In this document: positions 22,283 to 31,684 of the stretch, piece by piece | Numbering within the stretch: the first letter of the stretch is position 1 | Layout: each line of letters opens with the position of its first letter | Assembly: GCF_001513975.1 (NCBI RefSeq) | Contig: NZ_KQ948001.1 | Span: 1-33,200, forward strand | DNA: 33,200 bases | Direction of reading: 5' to 3' | DNA from: Streptomyces curacoi | GTDB taxonomy: Bacteria > Actinomycetota > Actinomycetes > Streptomycetales > Streptomycetaceae | Made by a program: the position numbers and the translations under genes | The notes under the pieces: model-generated | What the model was told of the DNA's origin: nothing | What the model saw: the letters and a program-made list of their open reading frames with translations, nothing else | The model's database searches: none

Positions 22283-22424
22283 TCCCCACCCCGCGGCCCG
22301 ATCACTGCCCGAGACAAGCCGCGGCCAGCAGGTCCGCTCCCACGCCGCACCCGGCAACTCACCCCGACCCACCGCAAGATCAATTATCAGACACAGCGTC
22401 ACTCAACACGCTGAACCTGACAGA

Positions 22425-22620
22425 GAAGATCACGTAGGCCGGGTGTTCGCCGCAGTCTGGACTGGGCTGTGGCCCCGGCGGCGAGCACGGCGCTGCAACT
22501 CCCCGAAGTGCACTCGCCCCTCGTCGGCACGACGAGCTCCCCGTCCAGCACAAGGTGCTCACCGAGTTCGCTGGCCGCGGAGGCGATGCCGGGAAAGGCG
22601 CCGGCCAGGTCCGCGAGGCC
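22425..22620 (-). pseudogene. ATP-dependent DNA ligase relic A
   Basis: Minus-strand frames read DLAGAFPGIASAASELGEHL, then VLDGELVV, and, after a frameshift, RVHFGELQRRARRRG and EHPAYVIFSV, which match the nucleotidyltransferase domain of LigC-type ATP-dependent ligases (the ...LDGELVV... and ...F..LQ.R... motifs). Frameshifts occur around 22525 and 22465. The catalytic Lys motif and the whole C-terminal OB-fold are missing. Non-functional. Confidence 0.65.
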
Positions 22621-22621
22621 G

Positions 22622-23150
22622 CGACGTCACCGCGCTCTGGATGGACCTGGCCGTGGCCGCCATGAGCCTGCCACCCAGCGTGATCCCGGACGGCAAGGCC
22701 CGTGGTGTACGCCGCCGCCGACGACGGCAGCATGCACATCAACTTCGCCGCAGTGCAGTCCCACGCGCTGACCCGCCCCCGCCGCACGAAGCAGCTCGCC
22801 GACCAGCATCCGGCGACGTACGCGGCGTTCGACATCCTGACCCACCCTGCGGCGGGCTTCCCTGGACCTTCAGCCGCGTCCGTAGGTGCAGCGTCGCCAC
22901 GTCCTGCTGGATGTGCCCGCCGACGTCGGTCCGCCCATCCTGCCGGTGTGGCCGACCACGGACCTGGACGAGGCCCTGCTCTCGTACGAGACGCTCGAAG
23001 GCACCAGTGCGGAGGGGACCGCGGCGAAGCCGCTGCGAAGCCGCTCCGGTCGGCCCACAAGGCGGCCCGGGCCTGCGGCGGGGCACAGGCGCAGGAGTAC
23101 CGCGTCGCTGACGTTGTCCAGGTCGCCGCGGCCCTACTACCCACTCAGGT
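22622..23150 (+). pseudogene. ATP-dependent DNA ligase relic B
   Basis: Plus-strand frames read VTALWMDLAVAAMSLPPSVI, then (new frame) VVYAAADDGSMHINFAAVQS and HPATYAAFDILTHPAAG, then (another frame) RRHVLLDVPADVGPPILPVW and DLDEALLSYETLEGTSAEGT followed by AKPLRS. This is the same ligase domain as relic A, with at least two frameshifts, and lacks the catalytic Lys region upstream. It begins at the same point of the protein as relic A but in opposite orientation. Confidence 0.7.
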
Positions 23151-23320
23151 AAAGGCCCGCCACAAACCCATCCGGCCGAGACGTCCACGCTGCGTTCGGC
23201 CTGCCACCCGACGTCGCAAAGACCCGCGAGCGGGTGCACGGTTTCACCCGGAGGTACGTCCGCCCCCTGCCCCCCCGAATACGACAGCGACAAGGCAACC
23301 ACGACAGAGACGAGGCAATA

Positions 23321-23341
23321 CCGAACGGGTTCACCGTTCGG
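23321..23341. terminator. Inverted repeat downstream of the AraC-type gene
   Basis: CCGAACGG-GTTCA-CCGTTCGG, perfect 8-bp arms with a 5-base loop, 42 bp after the stop of the minus-strand AraC gene. Probably its transcription terminator; no U-run follows, as is usual in Streptomyces. Confidence 0.45.
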
Positions 23342-23382
23342 GCGTGCCCGTGTGCCGCAGCACGTCCTCCCCTGCACCAGGG

Positions 23383-24348
23383 TCATCCCGTTCCGCACAT
23401 GCGCCGGTACTCGGTAGGTGTCATACCTGTCGCCGTACGGAAGGCCCGGCTGAAATCGGAGGCCTTCGGGTATCCCCAGCGGGCTCCGATCGCGCTGACG
23501 GGGGTGGCATGGAGCGAAGGATTCGCCAGGTCCTTTCGGCAACGGGCCATCCGCTCTTGCCGGATGAAGTCGCTCACAGTGGTTCCGTGCACCTGGAAGA
23601 CACGATGCAGGTAGCGCGGACTGATGCTGTGTGCCGCCGCGACAGCAGCCGGCTTGAGGCCGGGATCGTGTAAGCACTGAATGATGAACGCCGTTATCTG
23701 GTGGAACAGCATCGCTGCCCGGCTCTCCGGAGGCAGCGAGGACACCCGGTCCGCGCGGTGAGCGATGACCGCCGCGGCCAGATCGATAGCGGCCGAGCCG
23801 AGCCTGCGCCGGTCGTAGGCGCTGAGGTCGGAATCGGTTTCCGTCAGGCTGGTCAGGGCCTGGCGCAGGACATGCCCCACCCCGCTCGCCGACCCGAGGG
23901 ACGTTCCGCACAAGGGGGCGACCGTGTGATCGGGGAGCGGCATCAGACACCGGGGAAACTGAAGAAGCAGGGATCCACAACTGCCCGGACCCTCCGCAGA
24001 CGCCGTAAAGGGCCGGGAACTGTCGTACAAGACGATCTCACCGGGCCCCAGAAGGGCGCTGCGCCTCGCCTGCTCTATGCCCTGCCGCCCCGAGGTGATG
24101 ACAGCAATCTGATACAGCTCCGGGTCCGACTGGCGTATCAGTCGCGGGGAGCGGTAGGAGACCAGCTGTGCGTACGACATCGCCGACAACTGCACCGGAC
24201 CCAGCGTCATGGCGGCTATGCGGGCCCCGAAGTTCGCTGGGTCGGGGAACCTCAAACGGGTGGTCACCAAGGCGAGCGCGGTGGTTTCCGCCCAGGCGGT
24301 CGTCCTCTCGGCAGGCGGCAGACAGGTGGTGTCCAGGACGGTCATCAT
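23383..24348 (-). CDS. AraC-family transcriptional regulator
   Basis: About 321 residues. The C-terminal 100 residues hold the double HTH of AraC/XylS proteins: the first around AVAAAHSISPRYLHRVFQVH and the second around ISAIGARWGYPKASDFSRAF (read here as VSAIGARWGY), ending in the signature FRTATGMTPTEYRRM. The N-terminal half fits the AraC-binding-like cupin type with LVSYRSPRLIRQSDPELYQI, the form common in actinobacteria. The start MMTVLD at 24348 is preferred because GGGGAA lies six bases upstream. It is divergent from the secreted I36-type inhibitor gene, with a 217-bp shared promoter region, so it may control that gene. The inducer is unknown. Confidence 0.9.
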   Translation of the reverse strand: MMTVLDTTCLPPAERTTAWAETTALALVTTRLRFPDPANFGARIAAMTLGPVQLSAMSYAQLVSYRSPRLIRQSDPELYQIAVITSGRQGIEQARRSALLGPGEIVLYDSSRPFTASAEGPGSCGSLLLQFPRCLMPLPDHTVAPLCGTSLGSASGVGHVLRQALTSLTETDSDLSAYDRRRLGSAAIDLAAAVIAHRADRVSSLPPESRAAMLFHQITAFIIQCLHDPGLKPAAVAAAHSISPRYLHRVFQVHGTTVSDFIRQERMARCRKDLANPSLHATPVSAIGARWGYPKASDFSRAFRTATGMTPTEYRRMCGTG

Positions 24349-24565
24349 GACAGTTCCCCGTGGCGTCATTGATGGTGCTGGTGGTCACCCAGAGTGTCCG
24401 GCCGCTGCTGACGCCGGCGAAAGAAGCTTCCACGTCAATCGAGATGTGCGCTGCACGCCAAGCACCGTGCGCTGCCTGCGCACGACGAAAAGGGAGGCGC
24501 ACGGGCAGGCTCGGATGGCGCCATCGGCTCCGAGCCGACGGCTCCCGTCAGATTGGAGACCTCTC

Positions 24566-24931
24566 ATGCGGACCCTTCACAAGTTCGGCCTGACAGCGGC
24601 CGCCGCGACACTCGGCCTGGCCGGCATGCTCACCCCTGCCGCCTCTGCACAGTCACAGGTGACCGCGGCGCCCTCCGACTGCCCGAAGTACTACTTCTGC
24701 GGTTACAAGAAGGCGAACTTCAAGGACTTGGCCTTCAAGTTCAAGGACTGCTACATGCAGGAGATCCCCGACGGGCTGAACAGCGGCGGTTCCTGGTACA
24801 ACAACCAGTCGGCCGGGACCAAAGCCCGCATGTACGACAAGAACAAGAAGCTCATCTACACCACCCCGGGCGCCCCTTCGTCCGACGCACACGGCGACTG
24901 GCGACCCGTCTGGTACATCGACGCCTGCTAG
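24566..24931 (+). CDS. Secreted peptidase inhibitor family I36-like protein
   Basis: 121 residues from ATG 24566, with GGAG eight bases upstream. A clear Sec signal peptide ends at ASA (residue 28). The mature domain has four Cys (39, 45, 62, 121), the pattern CPKYYFCGYKKANF...F, and Tyr/Trp-rich strands (GGSWYNNQSAGTKARMYD, WRPVWYIDAC) typical of the small extracellular beta/gamma-crystallin-like I36 inhibitors such as the Streptomyces metalloprotease inhibitor SMPI. The target protease is not evident. It is monocistronic, followed by a strong hairpin at 24951, and divergent from the AraC-type regulator. Intact and probably functional. Confidence 0.8.
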   Translation: MRTLHKFGLTAAAATLGLAGMLTPAASAQSQVTAAPSDCPKYYFCGYKKANFKDLAFKFKDCYMQEIPDGLNSGGSWYNNQSAGTKARMYDKNKKLIYTTPGAPSSDAHGDWRPVWYIDAC

Positions 24932-24950
24932 AAAACACATGACGTTGGGC

Positions 24951-24982
24951 TCCGGCCCCGCCGCATAGGCGGCAGGGCCGGA
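24951..24982 (+). terminator. Terminator of the I36-like inhibitor gene
   Basis: TCCGGCCC at 24951-24958 pairs with GGGCCGGA at 24975-24982, with additional GCCGC/GGCGG pairing around an ATA loop. It begins 19 bp after the stop codon. Confidence 0.75.
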
Positions 24983-25458
24983 CCCGTTGCGGCGCGATGG
25001 GCGAGAAGAAAAGCTGCGAGAGCCTTCGAGCCACAGCCGGACCACGCGCTGGACGTCCCGCTTCAACCGGCTGACCCCCAAGACGCAGACCCCCCAGCCC
25101 CGGCGTGCAACACCGGCGAGCACGCCCCGGTCCCCGGCAGCGTCCGCGCCGCCCATCTGCCCGGTTCGGGCCGGCCGCTACCCAGCCCGTCCGGCACACC
25201 CACGCCATGCGCCAGGCCCCTACCGGCAGGGCGGCAACCGCAGATGCCCGAAGCACACGACGAAGCGGCGAAGGCGGCCGGCAGGGTGAGCAGGACGAAG
25301 GTCCCGCACACCCTCACCACCGCCACGACCCGACACCTCGTGCACCGCACGCCCACAGGAGTGCGGCCACCCCCGCCGATCCCCACAGCAGCCTCCCGGA
25401 ACCGGCCAGCGGCTTCGTACGCCGACCCCAGCGACCAACGAACTGACACCGCTGACCG
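24983..25458. other. Stretch without a supported gene
   Basis: About 475 bp of GC-rich DNA. Frames are open on both strands, but none has a start site, motif or persuasive codon bias. A hydrophobic segment on the minus strand near 25270-25330 (VCGTFVLLTLPAAFAASSCA) is the only hint of a lost membrane protein. Confidence 0.4.
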
Positions 25459-26063
25459 ATGCCCCGACGACCCACTCCGAGCACAGCCGCCGGAAGCCGG
25501 AAGCCGGAAGCCACCGAGGAACACCCCACCCACCTCCCGGCCACGCACGCGCACACCGACGCGAGCCTGAACGCGCTAACCGCCAGCGGCGTGCTAGCCG
25601 ACCCGTCGATCAAGCAGACCCCTGCGCCCACACCCCGCGCTGAACTCCCGGCGCCCGGCCCGGTCCCGTGCACCTACCCCACCGGCCCTCCCGAGACCCA
25701 GGCCCTCGCGCATGACCTGCTCGATGCAATCACCGTCAACGGCTTCCCGCTACCGCCACCCCACCCGCTGCACTACACCAAGGCGCCCGCCCGATACAAC
25801 GCCACCGCCCCCGCGCTCCTCCTCGCCGGCGGCATCACCGGATACCCGAACTGGCAGCTGCGCGCCATGCTGCAACTGGACGCGAACGGACTGCCCAGCC
25901 GTCGTCCCCAACCCCCGCCGCACCGCCCTCCCCCACCAGCCAGCCGGACGCGACACGCGAACAGGCCACCTCGGAGTACGAACACCTCCGCCCCGCCCAC
26001 GTGACCCCGTTCTGGTTCTACGCCGAGACCGTCCAGCCCATCACCCGGTACGAACTCAGCGCG
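25459..26063 (+). pseudogene. Remnant of an unrecognised gene
   Basis: The segment PETQALAHDLLDAITVNGFP, then GGITGYPNWQLRAMLQLDAN, has the look of real protein sequence with host codon bias. It decays into Pro/Arg-rich noise after 25900, and what may be its continuation (VTPFWFYAETVQPITRYELS) lies in another frame at about 26001-26063. I do not recognise the family. The 5' part is low-complexity and no ribosome site was found. Probably a frameshifted, truncated relic. Confidence 0.3.
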
Positions 26064-26258
26064 CACACCACCCCCAGGCGGTTCCTCGTCGGCTTGCGTC
26101 TCGCTTGCACGCAGCCAACGCAACATGCTGGGCCGAGCAAGGCCGGCCCGAGCGGCATCCATGAAACTCGCTCCAGGACACCGTCCGCGCCGCGGCCGCT
26201 CTCCTGCCGGCCTCCCCCACCACCTAGCGGACGGGCCCCGGCGACGACCGAGGCTGCC

Positions 26259-26375
26259 ATGAGTGTGGTAGCCCGGGATTCACACGGCCGCGTCATCCAG
26301 ATCGGCCGCGAGGCGTTACGGTGCCTGCTCACCCGCCGCGGCGTCACCTATCTTCAAACGGAAGCGCAGGTGTGA
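26259..26375 (+). pseudogene. IS630-family transposase fragment
   Basis: The 38 residues containing ARDSHGRVIQIGREALRCLL then TRRGVTY match the conserved region just before the catalytic domain of IS630-type transposases (usually ...GREALRRLLARRGVTFQRTKTWKES). The matching sequence stops at LQTEAQV, and no DDE catalytic region follows. No terminal repeats or TA duplications were recognised. A short relic of an insertion sequence. Confidence 0.6.
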
Positions 26376-27118
26376 CATGGGGGAGCCCTGCAGCATGGTG
26401 CGCTGCCAGCCAGATCCGGGGCGTGGACCTCCCAGCGAGCGGACGGTGTGCCGTCGGAATGTCGGACTCCCACTCAGCTCGTCAGCCTCCAGAGGTACAT
26501 CGAGGCCGCCCTGGTACATCGAGACCGCCCTGCACGCCGTCCAAGTGGCCAAGGCAACGGTGTAGGTGTCGCGGAAGCGGGCGGAGTCACTTTCCCAACG
26601 ACGACTGGCCGTAAAAGCCGCGCCCAGCATGTCCGTGCGACCTGGCTACGTCGTACAGATGCAGGATCATCGTTGTGACGCAGGCTCAGCTATTACGGCG
26701 TAATAGGTCCCACCTGGAGGGCAAGGAACAGCACGAAGCACCGGCGGTGATGGTGGTACTCACTCGTCTTCCCCACTGTTGAAGCGCGCGAGGCGGCCCA
26801 GAAGGCGGTCACCGCGTTGGTCTTGGCCTCGCCGAACAGCTCCTTGAGGGAGCCGTCGGGGCACTCCTCGAAGACCCGGACCCCGGCGCCTACGAGTTGC
26901 GGCGCTGAAGTGCCGTCAGCCGACGCCAGCAGACGGCTACGCAGCCGAGGGTGAGGTTCGCACTCTTCATACGGTCGACGTTCATGCTGGCCCGGGCCTG
27001 ACAGCCCCGTGAGAGGCCCTCGTTCTGCTGTCGGTGTGATCAGTTACCGTCGGGTTCGTACTTGCAGTGATCAATTAGGTGTCGTCGCGGGCACCGCTCA
27101 GGGGGAGGTTGACGGGGG
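26376..27118. other. Gene-poor stretch with relic DNA
   Basis: About 740 bp without a supported gene. On the minus strand from about 26900 down to a TAA at 26693, a frame reads LVGAGVRVFEECPDGSLKEL then FGEAKTNAVTAFWAASRAS, which looks like the end of a former gene that I cannot identify. The palindrome at 26690-26706 lies at its stop. Confidence 0.4.
26690..26706. repeat. AT-rich palindrome CTATTAC-GGC-GTAATAG
   Basis: Perfect 7-bp arms in an otherwise GC-rich background. It could be an operator, a recombination site or a terminator hairpin; nothing decides between these. Confidence 0.4.
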
Positions 27119-30100
27119 TTGGGTTACGTTCTGCCGGGCTGGCTGGACGAGATCCTGGACTTCATCGGGATCAACTGGCCGAATGTCGATGAGGACGACT
27201 ACCGCGAGATGGCGGACGCGATGCGCGAGCTCGCGGACGCTTTCGACGAGCAGTGCGGGTGAGGCCGTCGGTGCGGTGAACCGTCTGTTGTCCTCCAGTG
27301 AGGGCTGGGCGGTGGAGGCCCTGCAGGAGCACTGGGGCAAGGTGAAGACCTCGCACCTGGAGCAACTTCCGGAAGTGGCACGCCTGTTCGCGGATGCGAT
27401 GGATGTCGTCGCGGACGTGATCTACGGCATGAAGATCAAGGCCGAGGTCGAGCTGGGGGTGATGGCCGCCTCGGTCGGCGTCTCCATCGGCCTGGCCTTT
27501 GTCACCGGCGGCTTGTCGGCGCTGATCGGTGCGGCGGAGATCGCGGCGATGCGGGAGGTGGTGCACCGGATCATCAAGGAGGCCGCCGACCAGATCGTCG
27601 ACCAGGTGATGGCGATGGTGACCGAGCCGGTCGCCGCCAAGCTGGAGAAGATGGTCACGGACGCGGTGCTGGACCTGGCGGCCGGCGCCATCTCCCCGGC
27701 CGAGGGCTCCGGCGGCGGAGGCAAGGGCGCCGCCGCGATGCAGCTGAACTCGGCCGGCGGTTCGGCAGGCGGCGGCTCCGCCGGCCCGGCCGGTGGGGGC
27801 GGGGGCGCGGGCCGGATGCGTATCGACCACGCCGAGTACGACAAGACTGCCGGAAACCTGGGCCGTCTCAGCGAGACGTCGCTGACCCGCCTGTCGGGGT
27901 CTTTGGACCGCGCGGCAGGCGCCAACAGCCGCACCCGCGGCAAGGACCCCTTCACCCAGGGCATCGACAGTGTCGTGGACGGCGCCACCAAGGGCATGAA
28001 GAAGGCCGTCGAACGGATCATCAAGCACACCGGCGAGACCATCCCGAAGAACCTGCGCGACACCTCGAAGAACCACAAGCGCAACGAGGACTCCCTCACC
28101 GACAAGCTGAAGGGCATTGACTCCAAGGCCGACGGCAACAGCCCTGGCGTCGGCGTCAACAAGCAGGGGCCGGGTGGCAAGCAGTGGAATCAGTCCGGCT
28201 CCAACGTCAACCTGTCCCCGGGCGAACTGTCGGCCAAGGCACGTGCCGCCGACGCCAAGTGCCTCGGCGGCGATCCGATCGACATGGCGACAGGAGAGAT
28301 GTTCCTGGCCCAGGACGACATCGAACTCCCGGGCATTCTGGCGCTGACGGTGACCCGCACCCATCTGTCGTCCTACGGGCACGGACGCTTCTTCGGCCGA
28401 CGCTGGGCCTCCACCTTCGACGAACGCCTGGAGCGCGGCGATGGCGGCATCTGGTGGCACCGCACCGACGGCTCCTCTTTGATGTTCCCCCGTGAACCCG
28501 ACATGCTGGGCGACCAGGTCTTTCCCCTGGAAGGCGCGCGAATACCGCTGACCTGCATCCAGGAGGGGAACTCCTACGCGCTCGTCGTCATCGAGCCCCG
28601 TACGGGCCTCACGCGGCTGTTCGATCCAGCTGTAAGCGCGGACGGCCTGTGGTGGCTGTCGGACGTCAGCGACCGCAACGGCAACAGCTACAGCATCGAG
28701 CGCCACGACGACGGCACCCCGCACTCGATCCTGCACAGCGGTGGCTACCACCTTGAGATCCACCGTGACGACGACTCGGGCAAGCCGTCGAAACTCTGCC
28801 TGCGCCACGACAACGGCCCCACCGAAATCGTCTCCTACGGCTACGACAGTGCCGGCAACCTGGACCGGATCACCAACTCCAGCGGACTGCCGTTCCGCCT
28901 GGACTACGACGCCGAGGACCGCGTCACCGCCTGGACCGACCGCAACGAGTCCACGTACCAGTACATCTACGACGATTCAGGCCGCGTGGTGCAGACGGTG
29001 GGCCCGGACGGCTACATGTCCTGCCGCCTGGAGTACGACCGCGCCGAGCACACCACGCGCTACATCGACTCCACCGGCGCCGTCACGACCTACCGCATGA
29101 ACGCACGCGGTCAGGTCATCGCCGAGACCGACCCGCTGGGCAACACCACCCTCAGCGAGCGGGACCGGCACGACAACCTCCTGGCTCGCACAGACCCGCT
29201 GGGCAACACCACCCGCTACGAGTGGGACGAGCACAGCGCAGACCTCACCGCCGTCCACTTCGCCGACGGCACCACCGCCCGGACCCGCTACAACCGTCTC
29301 CACCTTCCCGTGGAAACGGTCCTGTCCGGGGGCGAGGTCTGGCGCCAGGAGTACGACGCCCACGGCAACCGCACCAGCGTCACAGCGCCGGACGACACCA
29401 CAACCCGCTTCACCTACGACGAACACGGCGCAGTCGCCTCGGTCACCAACGCGCTGGGCCACGTGCAGCGCATCCTCAACAACGACGCCGGCCTGCCACT
29501 GGCTGTCACAGACCCGGCGGAGAACACCACGGCGGTCACCCGCGACGCCGCCTCTCTGGAACTCTTCCACGCCTTCGCCCTCATCCACGACGACGTCATG
29601 GACGCCTCCGACACCCGCCGCGGACGCCCCACCCTCCACCGCACCCTGACCGCACAGCACCGCAGTACCACCCACAACCACCACGACCCTCACGCCCTCG
29701 AGCGCTTCGGCACCAACGCCGCCATCCTCCTCGGCGACCTCGCCCTGACCTGGTCCGACGAACTTCTGCACACCACCCCCATCTCCGAACCCCACCGCAC
29801 CACCGTCCTGCACTGCCTGGACACCATGCGCACCGAAATCATGACCGGCCAGTACCTGGACCTGCTGACCACCGGCACCCCCACCCCGGACCTCGACACC
29901 GCACTGACCGTGATCCACTACAAGACCGCCACGTACACCGTGCAACGCCCCCTGCACCTCGGTGCCCTGCTCGCCGCCGCCTCCCAGCCGGTACTGGACG
30001 CCTGCACCGCCTACGGCATCCCCCTGGGCGAAGCGTTCCAGCTGCGCGACGACCTCCTCGACACCTTCGGCACCCCCTCACAGACAGGCAAGACCTGCCT

Positions 30101-30395
30101 GGACGACCTCCGCCAGGGCAAGCACACCGCCCTGCTCGCCCTGGCCTTCTCGCACGCCAACCCCGCCCAGACCGCACGCCTGCGGAGCCTGGTCGGCCAT
30201 CCCGACCTCACCGAGGAAACCGCCACCGAGATCCGCACCATCCTCACCGACACCGGTGCCCGCACCACCGTCGAAAACATGATCGCCATCAGACACCGAC
30301 AAGCCATGGCCGCGCTCGACACCGCGCCCTTTCCCCCCGCCGCCACCAAGATCCTCGCCCGGCTCGCCGACCAAGCCACCACCCGAACCTCCTGA
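27119..30395 (+). pseudogene. Rhs-type polymorphic toxin gene, 5' frameshift, 3' end replaced by a polyprenyl synthase
   Basis: The natural N-terminus reads from TTG 27119 (YVLPGWLDEILDFIGINWPN), with GGGGAGG upstream. It hits TGA at 27260 because of one extra base near 27251-27254; the rest (AVNRLLSSSEGWAVEALQEH onward) is open to 30395. Visible parts are WXG/ESX-like helices to about 27900, a Gly-rich linker, a DUF6531-type block (CLGGDPIDMATGEMF) near 28260, and YD repeats up to about 29540. At RDAASLELFHAF the protein changes to the C-terminal three quarters of a polyprenyl/farnesyl-type synthase with both Asp-rich motifs (DDVMD at 29589-29603, DDLLD at 30048-30062). The toxin tip and the synthase N-terminus (IPP-binding GKRLRP region) are both absent. 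Codon style also changes at the joint. I read it as a deletion fusion of two genes; a real chimeric effector is possible but less likely. Confidence 0.8.
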
Positions 30396-30639
30396 CCACG
30401 CCGACGTTCACCGTCCGCGATACAAGGGGCGGCACCATGCATGCTCACAGGCGACCTGGTAGGCCGCGGAGCAAAAGGAAAACGGCAAAGGCAGTGACAC
30501 TTCAGGCCGAACGGCAGCTCGAGCGTTGCGGAATCAACGCCACGTCCCTAGGCAGCCAGGCACAGGAAGGTCACCAAGTCCTCTGCTGTGCGCACCTCAC
30601 TGATGCCCTTCGCCACACTCGCCATCTTCAGCGCACCAA

Positions 30640-31129
30640 TCAGACGAATTCCTCCGCGACGTCGAATGCAACCGGTCCCTTCTTGCGGATGACGTCCCAG
30701 ACAGGATCACGCAGCCCGGTGTCGAGCCATTCAGTGAAGGAGGTATCGCCACCACGGAACCACCAGGAGTTCGGGCTCTTGAGCTGGGACAGTCCGACAC
30801 CGTGGCGGTACTGGAACTCGAACTGGATCGGTACGTACTCGTCCACCGACCCTTCTTCCCCTCCCCCGAGCTGACGCGTGAACCCCAGCACGAAAGCCGG
30901 TTCCGAGAACCAGTTCGCGTAGCCGTACTGGAAGAGGAACCCGTCAGTGCCCCCTCCGTTGGCACGTCGAACTGCTGCGTATGTGGCTGAGCACGTGTAT
31001 GGCTTCGCTGCGATTCCGTGGGCCGGCCATCAAGTCGTTGACGTACGCGAAGTAGTCGGTTGTGTGAATCCGGGAGTGCACGGACACGTTGTCGGGGTTC
31101 GCCGACTTGGATCCTGACGGCAGATACAC
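30640..31129 (-). pseudogene. Frameshifted gene of unknown function
   Basis: One frame from GTG 31129 gives YLPSGSKSANPDNVSVHSRI, then HTTDYFAYVNDLMAG and RNRSEAIHVLSHI. After a shift near 30977 the sequence continues as AAVRRANGGGTDGFLFQYGY, then ANWFSEPAFVLGFTRQL and FEFQYRHGVGLSQLKSPNSW, to a stop at 30640. Together this would be about 160 residues. In the frame of the start a TGA lies a few codons upstream, so the N-terminus may be missing too. The family is not recognised. Lower GC than the surroundings suggests foreign origin, perhaps a toxin or immunity gene left from the neighbouring Rhs locus. Confidence 0.5.
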
Positions 31130-31132
31130 CCA

Positions 31133-31507
31133 TTGACCGCGTCATTGACCCCGCCCGCCCTTATCCAGTTCGCCCAGTGCGCCACCGCCGCGGCCAACCA
31201 CTGGACCGGCGCCGACCTCGGCGCCCCGTACACCGCAATCGGAGAGCCCGCACCCGCACAGCAGGAACGCCGGGCCCCTCTCCTGTCGGGCGACGGCTGC
31301 GACTTCACCCACCGCGTCTTTTCTGCACTCGACGGCACAGCCGTCGACAGTGACCTGCGAATCAACCAGCCCGAAGAAGCCCAGCCGCCATGGCAACTCC
31401 CCCGTCCAACCGTCAAAAGCCTGCGCTACTAGCAGCTACGCCAAGCCCTCGGACAACCCCCACACCAAGCACTCCGGCTCTCAACACCTGACCCGGCCCT
31501 GGCCTGA
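31133..31507 (+). pseudogene. Possible gene remnant with an internal TAG
   Basis: From TTG 31133 a frame with strong C-ending codon bias reads PPALIQFAQCATAAANHWTG, then CDFTHRVFSALDGTAVDS, and stops at a TAG (31430-31432). The same frame continues LRQALGQPPHQALRLSTPDP to a TGA at 31505-31507. No ribosome site or known family was found. It may be a fragment of a longer gene. Confidence 0.3.
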
Positions 31508-31684
31508 AAGAGAAGCCGAAGGCTGCCCGCTCTTCCAACGCACCCTCGCCGCTCTGACCAACACCAGTCTGCCCGCAAGTGCACCCGCCACGGAGGCAGC
31601 CGACAGTGACCCAGGCCGCCGGAAGGCACCGAGCACCTGCCAGGGAAGGGGGCCAACGCCCTTCTCCCAACCGAATCCGTACCG

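Noticed and set aside
25485..25512. Short GCCGGAA tandem triplet
   Set aside because: Only about three copies of an 8-bp unit in GC-rich DNA; not distinguishable from chance or simple slippage.
27009..27250. Using GTG 27009 as the start of the Rhs fusion
   Set aside because: The first 80 residues in that frame are noise rich in Thr, Arg and Ser; the conserved Rhs N-terminus is in another frame from TTG 27119.
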